Translations under genes and position numbers: made by a program
Shown: in pieces, positions 1 through 5,642 of the stretch
Layout of the letters: each line of letters begins with the position of its first letter
Numbering within the stretch: the first letter of the stretch is position 1
DNA from: an uncultured Xanthobacteraceae bacterium
Lineage (GTDB): Bacteria > Pseudomonadota > Alphaproteobacteria > Rhizobiales > Xanthobacteraceae
Assembly (NCBI GenBank): GCA_955652195.1
Contig: CATPBC010000320.1
Span: 1 to 10,450, forward strand
Reading direction: 5' to 3'
DNA length: 10,450 nucleotides
The notes under the pieces: model-generated
Databases searched by the model: none
Told to the model about the DNA's origin: nothing
What the model saw: the letters and a program-made list of their open reading frames with translations, nothing else

Positions 1-794
1 ATGCCGAGCGAGCCGGTCAGCATCGCCGCAACATCGGACAGCATGTCGCCGAACAAATTGTCGGTGACGATCACGTCGAACTGTTTGGGCCAGCGCACGA
101 GCTGCATGCCGCCGGCGTCCGCCAGCATGTGTTCGAGCTGGACGTCCTTGTATTCGCGTGCATGCAGGTCCTCGACCACCTCGTGCCATAGCACGCCGGT
201 CTTCATGACGTTGCGTTTTTCCATCGAGGTGAGCTTGTTGCGCCGCTGGCGCGCCAGTTCGAAACCGACCCGCGCGATTCGCTCGATTTCATAAGTGTCA
301 TAGACCTGGGTATCGACGGCGCGCTTCTGGCCGTTGCCGAGATCGGTGATGGTCTTGGGCTCGCCGAAATAGACGCCGCCGGTAAGCTCGCGCAGGATGA
401 CGATATCGAGTCCCTCGACCGCTTCGCGCTTAAGGCTCGATGCGTCGGCCAGTGCCGGATAGACGATCGCCGGCCGGATATTGGCGAACAGGCCGAGCTC
501 CTTGCGCAGCCGCAGCAGGCCCGCCTCGGGTCGCGCCTCGTAAGGCACCTTGTCCCATTGCGGCCCGCCCACGGCGCCGAAAATCACCGCATCCGCGGCA
601 TGGGCTTTGGCCATGGTGGCTTCGGTGATCGCCACCTGATGCGCGTCATAGGCGGCGCCGCCGACCAGGTCCTCCTCGAGGTCAAAATCGGCCAAGCCCG
701 ATTGCGCGTAAAACGCGAGCAGGCGTTTTACTTCGGCCATCACCTCCGGGCCGATCCCGTCGCCGGCGAGAAGAAGCAGCTTGTAATTGGCCAT
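1..794 (-). CDS. leuB: 3-isopropylmalate dehydrogenase (LeuB), C-terminus cut by window edge
   Basis: LeuB is the cytosolic NAD-dependent enzyme that oxidises and decarboxylates 3-isopropylmalate to 2-oxoisocaproate in leucine biosynthesis. Translating the minus strand from the ATG at 794 gives 264 codons before the window ends. The protein opens with [18 protein letters not shown], where the GDGIGPEV motif (residues 11-18) is the hallmark of the isocitrate/isopropylmalate dehydrogenase family. Further in are [35 protein letters not shown] (substrate-binding region) and [11 protein letters not shown] at residues 244-254, whose Asp250 and Asp254 match the Mg-binding aspartates of the family. 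The last complete residues, LTGSLG, are a typical LeuB stretch. The family is usually about 360-370 aa, so roughly 100 residues lie outside the window. The start at 794 is preferred because it places the KLLLLAGDG strand at the usual distance from the N-terminus. A G-rich stretch (804-808) about 9 nt upstream may serve as a weak ribosome-binding site. An in-frame ATG at 836 is an alternative start. Confidence 0.96.
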   Translation of the reverse strand, partial: MANYKLLLLAGDGIGPEVMAEVKRLLAFYAQSGLADFDLEEDLVGGAAYDAHQVAITEATMAKAHAADAVIFGAVGGPQWDKVPYEARPEAGLLRLRKELGLFANIRPAIVYPALADASSLKREAVEGLDIVILRELTGGVYFGEPKTITDLGNGQKRAVDTQVYDTYEIERIARVGFELARQRRNKLTSMEKRNVMKTGVLWHEVVEDLHAREYKDVQLEHMLADAGGMQLVRWPKQFDVIVTDNLFGDMLSDVAAMLTGSLG

Positions 795-836
795 AAAAAA
801 ATGCCCCCGTGAAACGAGGCGACGATTAAAGGGCAT
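795..836 (-). promoter_or_regulatory. leuB leader: hairpin followed by T7, with an in-frame upstream ATG
   Basis: Immediately before the leuB start the minus strand carries ATGCCC (836-831) and its reverse complement GGGCAT (806-801), enclosing a 24-nt loop. Seven T (801-795) directly abut the leuB ATG and share one base with the stem. This resembles a weak intrinsic-terminator or attenuator shape, or a structure that masks the start codon. The ATG at 836 is in frame with leuB and would add 14 residues ([14 protein letters not shown]). No good Shine-Dalgarno sequence precedes it. Function is not established; the 6-bp stem is short for its loop. Confidence 0.35.
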
Positions 837-931
837 GATACGCGTTGGCAAGCCGCAGCGGCGCGCAGTCAAACCCGGGCTCAGTGCGGCGTGAATTTGG
901 CGAGATCGTAAATGCCGCGGGGGGAAAGATC
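837..931. other. Intergenic gap upstream of leuB
   Basis: This is the rest of the 137-bp space between the stop codon of the molybdoenzyme gene (932) and leuB. The gap suggests that leuB has its own promoter. On the minus strand a TTGCCA (861-856) and a TTTAAT (830-825, just inside the leader) could be a poor -35/-10 pair, but the spacing is only about 25 bases end to end and the match is weak. I see no gene and no strong terminator for the upstream cytochrome/molybdoenzyme pair. Confidence 0.3.
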
Positions 932-1708
932 TTAAAGCCCGCTGAACCAGTTGTAGCCCTGGTTTTCCCAATAGCCGCCGGCGTCATTGTTCTGCACCCA
1001 CATGGCAGTGACGTATTTCGGATTTTTAAAGCCGAGCTTGGTTGGAATACGGATCTTGATTGGAAAGCCGTAGGCAGTCGGTAAGGTTTGGTGATCGAAT
1101 TTGAGCGTCAATTGGGTTTGCGGATGCAGCGCGGTCGGCATGTCGATGGTATTGGAGTAACCTTCGGCGCACTGGAACCAGACATATTTGGCGGTCAAGT
1201 CGGCGCCGATCAGCTTGAGGAAATCGGAAAGTTTCACACCCTGCCAGGAGCCAATCGCGCTCCAGCCTTCGACGCAGACATGGCGCGTGATTTGCGACAC
1301 TTCCGGCAACCGGTTTAGTTCGGCCAGCGTCCACGGCTTCTTGTTGTCGGCAAGACCGCCGATTTCGAGCTGATAAGTCTCGCCATCGATGTCGGGTGCT
1401 TCATCCACCGAATAATAGCCGTTGAACGGGAACGGCCGCGTAATCGCGCTTTCCGGGTATTCAGGCGCCAGCGTCGTCTCACTGAACAAGGCCGCCTGGA
1501 CGCGGTCGTTAAAGCGCGACACGACGCGAAGCGCGTTCTCGGCGGTCGGTCCATCAATGATGTCGCAGCCGGTCAGCATTGCCAGCGAGCCGAGACTGGC
1601 GGCGCCGCGGAGAAACAGCCGGCGCGAGGGCGCCGGCAACAACTTTGCCGCATCCTTGATCAGGAGTTTGGCATCAACGCCGGGTGTCGGTTTTCGCTGC
1701 CGGGCCAT
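932..1708 (-). CDS. Molybdopterin-dependent oxidoreductase (sulfite oxidase/MsrP superfamily), Tat-exported, predicted lipoprotein
   Basis: This 258-aa protein belongs to the oxidoreductase molybdopterin-binding superfamily that includes sulfite oxidase and MsrP (YedY). The N-terminus has a twin-arginine signal, [11 protein letters not shown] (Arg29-Arg30), then a hydrophobic stretch ending in LTGC (45-48), which is a lipobox. Export by Tat and anchoring as a periplasmic lipoprotein are therefore inferred. Cys145 in [17 protein letters not shown] matches the conserved cysteine that ligates molybdenum. The C-terminus (KYVTAMWV, then [15 protein letters not shown]) is typical of the small stand-alone members. 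It lacks the C-terminal dimerisation domain of sulfite oxidases and is shorter than MsrP (about 330 aa). The substrate is unknown: methionine sulfoxide, sulfite or another small oxo compound is possible. The ATG at 1708 has a good AGAGGA ribosome-binding site. The cytochrome b gene ends 10 bp upstream, so the two are probably co-transcribed, with the cytochrome as electron partner. Confidence 0.85.
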   Translation of the reverse strand: MARQRKPTPGVDAKLLIKDAAKLLPAPSRRLFLRGAASLGSLAMLTGCDIIDGPTAENALRVVSRFNDRVQAALFSETTLAPEYPESAITRPFPFNGYYSVDEAPDIDGETYQLEIGGLADNKKPWTLAELNRLPEVSQITRHVCVEGWSAIGSWQGVKLSDFLKLIGADLTAKYVWFQCAEGYSNTIDMPTALHPQTQLTLKFDHQTLPTAYGFPIKIRIPTKLGFKNPKYVTAMWVQNNDAGGYWENQGYNWFSGL

Positions 1709-1718
1709 CGCTATTCCT

Positions 1719-2366
1719 CTAGCGGCCTAAGATAATGGCGCGCAGGCTTTTTGGCACGATCAGCGCCAGCGCAACATGGATCGCCAGAAAAGCCACGATC
1801 GCCGCCATCGCGAAAAAGTGGACGTAACGGGCGGTGTCGTAGCCGCCGAACAGCGCCGTAACATATTTGAACTGTACCGGTTTCCAGATCGAAACACCGG
1901 AAAGCACGATCACGACACCGGCAATGAGCACGCCGGCATAAAGCAGCCGCTGCACCGAATTGTAGACGGTAAGATCGTCATGGGAGAGCCGGCCGCGCAA
2001 TGCGGCGACGAAATCGTCCAGCACCGCGCGCAGGCGGATCGGCAACAGCTTACGGCGAAAGCGTCCGGTCCCGATGCCGAGCGTCACATAGACGATGCCA
2101 TTGACGACCAGAAGCCACATGGCGGCGAAGTGCCATAACAGCGCGCCAGCCAGCCAGCCGCCGAGCGCCAGCCCAGGCGGAAAATAGAGGAAACTGAACA
2201 GAGGCGACGCGTCGTAGATCTGCCAGCCGGACCCGATCATCATGAACATCGCGAGCGCATTGATCCAATGCGTGATGCGCACCCAGCGCGGATGAATGAC
2301 GCCGCCGGCGCGGTCCGCCGCGGCACCCTGCAAGTTCATGGAACGGGGTGCGGCTTTGATCGTCAT
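1719..2366 (-). CDS. Cytochrome b561-type membrane protein, electron partner of the molybdoenzyme
   Basis: Numbered from the ATG at 2366 this is a 215-aa integral membrane protein with four hydrophobic helices, at about residues 33-51, 72-98, 143-160 and 181-204. Histidines lie where di-heme b561-type cytochromes carry ligands: His33 (THWINALAM), His79 (LLWHFAAMW), His183 (VHFFAMA) and His197 (AIHVALAL). That pattern fits the cytochrome b561/Ni-hydrogenase b-type family (PF01292 type), not the six-helix MsrQ that normally partners MsrP. Expected role: quinol or quinone exchange in the inner membrane and electron transfer to the periplasmic molybdoenzyme encoded 10 bp downstream. The start is uncertain. 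In-frame ATGs occur at 2375, 2366 and 2339, and a TTG at 2438 would add an unlikely hydrophilic tail. None has a strong ribosome-binding site. I chose 2366; homologues usually have 10-25 residues before the first helix, which also allows 2339. Confidence 0.82.
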   Translation of the reverse strand: MTIKAAPRSMNLQGAAADRAGGVIHPRWVRITHWINALAMFMMIGSGWQIYDASPLFSFLYFPPGLALGGWLAGALLWHFAAMWLLVVNGIVYVTLGIGTGRFRRKLLPIRLRAVLDDFVAALRGRLSHDDLTVYNSVQRLLYAGVLIAGVVIVLSGVSIWKPVQFKYVTALFGGYDTARYVHFFAMAAIVAFLAIHVALALIVPKSLRAIILGR

Positions 2367-2616
2367 CCCAAACATCCGGCCATCTAGTGTCCCGCTTCCG
2401 AAGTTCGCACGCTTCCGACTGCACTCTAGGAACTTCAATCCACCGCACTACCGGGCGGAGCTTTAGCAAAATGACAGGCCAGATGCCCCTCACATTCCTG
2501 TCAATGCCCGTCAATGAAATGTGCGGCTACACGCTTTCCCCAATGCTTTTGGCCGGTTAAGACAACGCAAGCGCAATGTGGGTTGCCAGTAAGATCATCG
2601 CCGGTGAGAGTTACTC
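2367..2616. promoter_or_regulatory. Divergent promoter region between cytochrome b and mesaconyl-CoA hydratase genes
   Basis: This 250-bp non-coding stretch separates two divergently transcribed units, so it should hold both promoters. The mch gene has a plausible ribosome-binding site, GGTGAGAG at about 2603-2610, 6 nt before its ATG. I could not identify convincing -35/-10 hexamers on either strand. A repeat structure at 2491-2523 is listed separately. A small inverted repeat, GCAA-N6-TTGC, lies just upstream of the mch ribosome-binding site near 2573-2586 and could be an operator half-site pair, but it is short enough to occur by chance. Confidence 0.5.
2491..2523. repeat. Operator-like repeat cluster in the divergent promoter region
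   Basis: Two direct copies of GTCAATG (2500-2506 and 2510-2516) start exactly 10 bp apart, that is, on the same face of the helix. They are bracketed by an inverted repeat CACATT (2491-2496) / AATGTG (2518-2523). The arrangement sits about 95 bp before the mch start and about 125 bp before the cytochrome start, a reasonable position for a regulator-binding site. No known operator was recognised, and function is inference from layout only. Confidence 0.35.
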
Positions 2617-3666
2617 ATGTCGAAAAACAGCCCCGGCAATTTCTTTGAGGATTTTCGCGTCGGGCAAGTGATCCGGCACGCCACGCCACGCACCCTGACC
2701 GCCGGCGATGTAGCGCTGTACAACGGCTTATTTGGCGGCCGGTTTGCGGTGCAATCCTCGGACGCTTTCGCCAAAGCGATCGGCTATCCGCGCGCGCCGA
2801 TCGACGATTTGCTCATCTTCCATGTCGTGTTCGGCAAATCGGTGCCCGACGTGTCGCTCAACGCGGTCGCCAATCTCGGCTACGCCAATTGCTGTTTCCG
2901 CAAGCCGGTCTATCCCGGCGATACTTTGTCGGCGCAATCGGAAGTGATCGGATTAAAAGAGAATTCGAGCCGCAAGACCGGCATCGTCTATGTACGCACT
3001 ACCGGTTACAACCAGGACAGCGCGCCGGTTCTCGAATATGTGCGTTGGGTCATGGTGCGCAAACGCGATGAGGCGGCGCCCGCGCCGGGCGATCACGTGC
3101 CGCGCTTGCCAACAGCGCTCGATCCGAAGCTTTTGGGCGAAGCGTGCCCCGAGATCAATATTGCGTCCTACAACCTGACGCTCGCCGGTAGCCCACATCG
3201 CTTCGGCGATTATGAAGTCGGCGAGAGAATTGATCATGTCGATGGCGTGACGGTCGAAGAAGCCGAGCACCAAATCGCGACGCGGCTTTATCAGAACACC
3301 GCGCGCATTCATTTCAACCAATTCGTCGAGGCCAAGGGCCGCTTCGGCCGGCGGCTGATCTACGGCGGGCATGTCATTTCGCTGGCGCGCGCGCTTTCGT
3401 TCAATGGCCTCGCCAATGCCTTTCATGTCGCTGCGATCAATGGCGGCCGGCATGTCGCGCCGCTGTTTGCCGGCGGGACGGTTTTCGCCTGGTCGGAAGT
3501 GCTGGCCAAGGCAGAATTGCCGGGCCGCGCCGACGTGGGCGCGCTGCGGCTGCGCACGGTTGCGACGCGCGACCGGCCGTGCGCGAACTTTCCCGACAAG
3601 GCCGGCGACGATTACGATCCGGCGGTGCTGCTCGATCTCGATTATTGGGTGTTGATACCGAGGTGA
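2617..3666 (+). CDS. mch: Mesaconyl-CoA hydratase (beta-methylmalyl-CoA dehydratase), MaoC-like double hotdog
   Basis: This 349-aa protein matches the mesaconyl-C1-CoA hydratase family of the ethylmalonyl-CoA pathway in length and in characteristic stretches. Examples are NFFEDFRVGQVIRHATPRT (8-26), DDLLIFHVVFGKSVPDVSLNA (63-83), VIGLKENSSRKTG (110-122) and EYVRWVMVRKRD (140-151). Others are GERIDHVDGVTVEEAEHQ (202-219), LIYGGHVISLARALSFNGLA (247-266) and the ending LDYWVLIPR. The enzyme reversibly hydrates mesaconyl-CoA to beta-methylmalyl-CoA in the cytosol; a lyase then splits that into glyoxylate and propionyl-CoA. Two hotdog domains are expected, roughly residues 8-150 and 195-349. QNTARIHFN (226-234) resembles the hydratase-2 active-site motif D-x-N-P-x-H, with His232 as the likely catalytic histidine. 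The start has a GGTGAGAG ribosome-binding site. The partner lyase gene (mcl) is not in the window. The nearby sdh operon acts downstream of the same pathway after propionyl-CoA becomes succinyl-CoA. Confidence 0.9.
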   Translation: MSKNSPGNFFEDFRVGQVIRHATPRTLTAGDVALYNGLFGGRFAVQSSDAFAKAIGYPRAPIDDLLIFHVVFGKSVPDVSLNAVANLGYANCCFRKPVYPGDTLSAQSEVIGLKENSSRKTGIVYVRTTGYNQDSAPVLEYVRWVMVRKRDEAAPAPGDHVPRLPTALDPKLLGEACPEINIASYNLTLAGSPHRFGDYEVGERIDHVDGVTVEEAEHQIATRLYQNTARIHFNQFVEAKGRFGRRLIYGGHVISLARALSFNGLANAFHVAAINGGRHVAPLFAGGTVFAWSEVLAKAELPGRADVGALRLRTVATRDRPCANFPDKAGDDYDPAVLLDLDYWVLIPR

Positions 3667-3669
3667 CAC

Positions 3670-3711
3670 GGATCAGGGATCAGGTCCCCTGATCCCTGAT
3701 CCCTGATCCCT
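3670..3711. repeat. CCCTGAT tandem repeat forming a 15-bp perfect hairpin between convergent genes
   Basis: GGATCAGGGATCAGG (3670-3684) is the exact reverse complement of CCTGATCCCTGATCC (3688-3702), with a 3-nt loop. The right arm continues the 7-bp unit CCCTGAT for about three copies in all (3687-3707) and then CCC TGG. The structure starts 3 bp after the mch stop codon and ends a few bases before the LysR stop codon, so it could act as a bidirectional transcription end point. It has no T-run on either side, which argues against a classic intrinsic terminator. A diverged extra unit (TGATCC) falls inside the last LysR codons, so the repeat tract has reached the coding region. Confidence 0.7.
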
Positions 3712-3714
3712 GGC

Positions 3715-4605
3715 CTACTGATCCCTGGAGCGCAGATGCTCCACGAGCTGCCGCGCAAAGGCCGGCAATTCGTCGCGGCTTCTCACGCAAATGGTCAGAT
3801 CGCGCGCCGCCCAGGAATCCGACAGCGCGACAGCTTTGATCGCCATCGTCTTGGCGACCCGCCGGGCAGTTGTTTCGGGCACGATGCCGATGCCGACTTT
3901 GCATTCGACCAGCCGGCACACCGCGTCGAAGCTGCGCAATTGCACGCGCAGCCGTAGCGGCCTGCCGATGCGCGCCGCCTTGCTTGCCAAGAAACGCTGT
4001 AGCGCGCTGGCGCGATCGAGCCCGACGAAATTGTGTTCGAGCACTTCTTCGAAGCTGATCTTGGCGCGCTTGGCGAGCGGATGCCCGCGCGCGACCACAA
4101 GCACAAAGCGGTCGCGGCGAAACGGATAGGTTTCGAGCGTCCCGGCATCGACAGTGCCGGCGACGATGCCGAGGTCGGCGACACCTTCGGCGATCAGACC
4201 GACAATCTCATCGCTCAGGCGCTCTTCGAGGTCGACGCTGACATTCGGATGCGCCGCAAGAAATGAGCTCAGCGCCTCCGGCAAGAACTCGGTCAGGGCA
4301 TTGGTGTTCGACAAGACTCTGATCTGCCCGGCAAGCCCGCCGCCATAGGCGCTGAGGTCTTCGTGCAGGCGCTCCGACTGCCGCAGGATGGCGCGGGCAT
4401 GCTGCAACAGGGTTCGGCCGGCCTGCGTCGGGGTGACGCCGCCGCGGCCCCGCGTCAACAGCGGCACGCCGAGCACATTTTCCATGTTGCGGATGCGGGT
4501 CGAGGCCGCCGCCAAGGCAAGATGTGCGCGTTCGGCGCCATGGGTGATGCTGCCGGCTTCGACGACATGGCGGAACAGGCTGAGATCGGCGAGGTCGAAG
4601 CGCAT
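3715..4605 (-). CDS. LysR-family transcriptional regulator
   Basis: This is a 296-aa LysR-type regulator, the usual family length. Residues 1-60 form the winged helix-turn-helix: DLSLFRHVVEAGSITHGAERAHLALAAASTRIRNMENVLGVPLLTR contains the typical recognition helix region, and VTPTQAGRTLLQHARAIL (57-74) is the linker helix. From about residue 92 (GQIRVLSN) to the end is the periplasmic-binding-protein-like effector domain. Its ligand cannot be read from the sequence. The ATG at 4605 has a strong ribosome-binding site (GGAAGGGG, about 4 nt away). The gene is divergent from sdhCDAB across about 218 bp and convergent with mch. LysR regulators often control the divergent neighbour, so a role in sdh or mch expression is possible but only inferred. 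The final codons (S-R-D-Q) overlap a degenerate copy of the CCCTGAT repeat next to the gene. Confidence 0.9.
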   Translation of the reverse strand: MRFDLADLSLFRHVVEAGSITHGAERAHLALAAASTRIRNMENVLGVPLLTRGRGGVTPTQAGRTLLQHARAILRQSERLHEDLSAYGGGLAGQIRVLSNTNALTEFLPEALSSFLAAHPNVSVDLEERLSDEIVGLIAEGVADLGIVAGTVDAGTLETYPFRRDRFVLVVARGHPLAKRAKISFEEVLEHNFVGLDRASALQRFLASKAARIGRPLRLRVQLRSFDAVCRLVECKVGIGIVPETTARRVAKTMAIKAVALSDSWAARDLTICVRSRDELPAFARQLVEHLRSRDQ

Positions 4606-4823
4606 AACACCCCTTCCTTCGTATTTGGCGAAATCAGGCTTTAGATATTTGCCATTGTGCTTGAAAAATCCACCCTTATTCTTCGCGAAAGACGAAAGCG
4701 GGCGCGGCGGCGAGACCCGAGCCTACGCGCATGCGCGTTGCGGGGGCGAAGCGAATTGGATAGGAAACAGCGCCCGAGTGCGACGTCCCGAAGCGCCCGC
4801 GGCGCACGATGTGGATCATCATG
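4606..4823. promoter_or_regulatory. Divergent LysR / sdhCDAB control region
   Basis: This 218-bp non-coding stretch must hold the promoters of the LysR gene (leftwards) and the sdh operon (rightwards). The portion from about 4620 to 4690 is visibly richer in A and T than the surrounding genes and is the best place for both promoters. Within it ATTT (4646-4649) and AAAT (4665-4668) frame an imperfect LysR-like T-N11-A arrangement near 4646-4668, a weak candidate binding site. The later part, about 4690-4820, is GC-rich untranslated leader that contains a 14-bp palindrome (listed separately). No clear -35/-10 pair was found. Confidence 0.45.
4725..4738. repeat. 14-bp perfect palindrome ACGCGCATGCGCGT
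   Basis: The sequence equals its own reverse complement over 14 bases and lies about 86 bp upstream of the preferred sdhC start. It could be a dimeric-regulator site or simply a chance alternating purine-pyrimidine GC-rich tract. No regulator was recognised. Confidence 0.4.
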
Positions 4824-5243
4824 ATGGCCGAAACTAGCTCGCTCGAACGACGCGTCCCTGCCGAGCGGCCGCTATCGCCGCACCTGCAAATCTACCGGCC
4901 GATGCTGACGATGATGATGTCGATCGTCCATCGCATCACCGGCTTAGCCAATTACTTCGGCACGCTGCTGTTCGCCTGGTGGCTGATCGCCGCGGCGAGC
5001 CCCAACGGCTATGCCAAGTTTCAATGGTTCGCGAGTTCCTGGATCGGCCGGCTGATCCTGTTCGGTTACACCTGGAGCGTGATCCACCACATGCTCGGCG
5101 GCATTCGCCACCTGATCTGGGATACTGGCCGCGGCTTTGGGCCGAAGGAGCGCGAGTGGCTGGTGGCAGCCAACCTCGTCGGATCGATCGCGATCACTGT
5201 TGTGCTGTGGATCTTCATCATACTCACCATGGGAGTTGGGTAA
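4824..5243 (+). CDS. sdhC: Succinate dehydrogenase cytochrome b556 subunit
   Basis: SdhC is one of two membrane anchors of complex II; it helps bind heme b and ubiquinone in the inner membrane. The 139-aa product (from ATG 4824) begins with the family signature RPLSPHLQIYRPMLTMMMSIVHRITG (15-40). Ser33 and Arg37 correspond to the quinone-site Ser27 and Arg31 of the E. coli protein. His89 in HHMLGGIRHLIWD (88-100) is the expected heme ligand. Three transmembrane helices are visible, at about 31-57, 73-98 and 114-137. In-frame ATGs also occur at 4821 and 4809. I prefer 4824 (MAETSSLERR...), which gives an N-terminus of normal form, but no start has a clear ribosome-binding site and 4809 (MWIIMMAE...) cannot be excluded. 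The stop codon overlaps the sdhD start by 1 nt (TAATG), so translation is probably coupled. Confidence 0.95.
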   Translation: MAETSSLERRVPAERPLSPHLQIYRPMLTMMMSIVHRITGLANYFGTLLFAWWLIAAASPNGYAKFQWFASSWIGRLILFGYTWSVIHHMLGGIRHLIWDTGRGFGPKEREWLVAANLVGSIAITVVLWIFIILTMGVG

Positions 5244-5635
5244 TGGCGGGCCCCAAGCACATTCGCACCCCGCTCGGCCGCGTACTCGGCCGCGGCGCCG
5301 CCAAATCGGGCACCGAGCATTTCTGGCATCAGCGGTTGACCGCGGTCGCCAACGTGCCGCTGACCATCGCCGCGTTAGGCATTCTGATCGCGCTGCTTGG
5401 CCGCAACCAGGCGGCGGCGGCGCAAATCCTTGGTTCACCCGCGGTCAGTATCATCATGCTGCTGTTCGTCAGCTCGATCATCATTCATATGCGGATCGGC
5501 ATGGCCGCGATCATCGAGGACTATGTGCACGACGAGTCGGCGAAGCTTACACTGCTGATGGCCAATACGTTCTTCACCATCGCCGTCGGGCTCGCCGCGG
5601 TTTACGGCCTGTTGAAGCTGTCATTCGGTTTGTAG
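5243..5635 (+). CDS. sdhD: Succinate dehydrogenase hydrophobic membrane anchor subunit
   Basis: This 130-aa protein is the second membrane anchor of complex II. It starts [18 protein letters not shown] and carries the alphaproteobacterial SdhD pattern [18 protein letters not shown] (23-40). Three transmembrane helices are visible, at about 36-53, 66-90 and 104-126. His82 in [18 protein letters not shown] (80-97) matches the second axial heme ligand. Asp93-Tyr94 match the Asp-Tyr pair that contributes to the ubiquinone site in E. coli SdhD; the His-to-Tyr spacing of 12 is the same. The start is fixed by the TAATG overlap with sdhC. The sdhA gene starts 7 bp after the stop. The open frame extends far upstream through sdhC, but that part is only a shadow of sdhC. 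Confidence 0.95.
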   Translation: MAGPKHIRTPLGRVLGRGAAKSGTEHFWHQRLTAVANVPLTIAALGILIALLGRNQAAAAQILGSPAVSIIMLLFVSSIIIHMRIGMAAIIEDYVHDESAKLTLLMANTFFTIAVGLAAVYGLLKLSFGL

Positions 5636-5642
5636 GCAAGAG

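Noticed and set aside
2367..2438. N-terminal extension of the cytochrome from the TTG at 2438
   Set aside because: It would add a hydrophilic tail of 24 residues from a rare start codon with no ribosome-binding site; internal ATGs are more plausible.
2953..3669. Minus-strand open frame (238 codons) opposite mch
   Set aside because: The plus-strand mch frame has strong family identity over its whole length; the opposite frame is arginine-rich and featureless.
3670..3711. Possible CRISPR-like array
   Set aside because: The units are 7 bp, directly adjacent and without spacers, so this is a simple tandem repeat.
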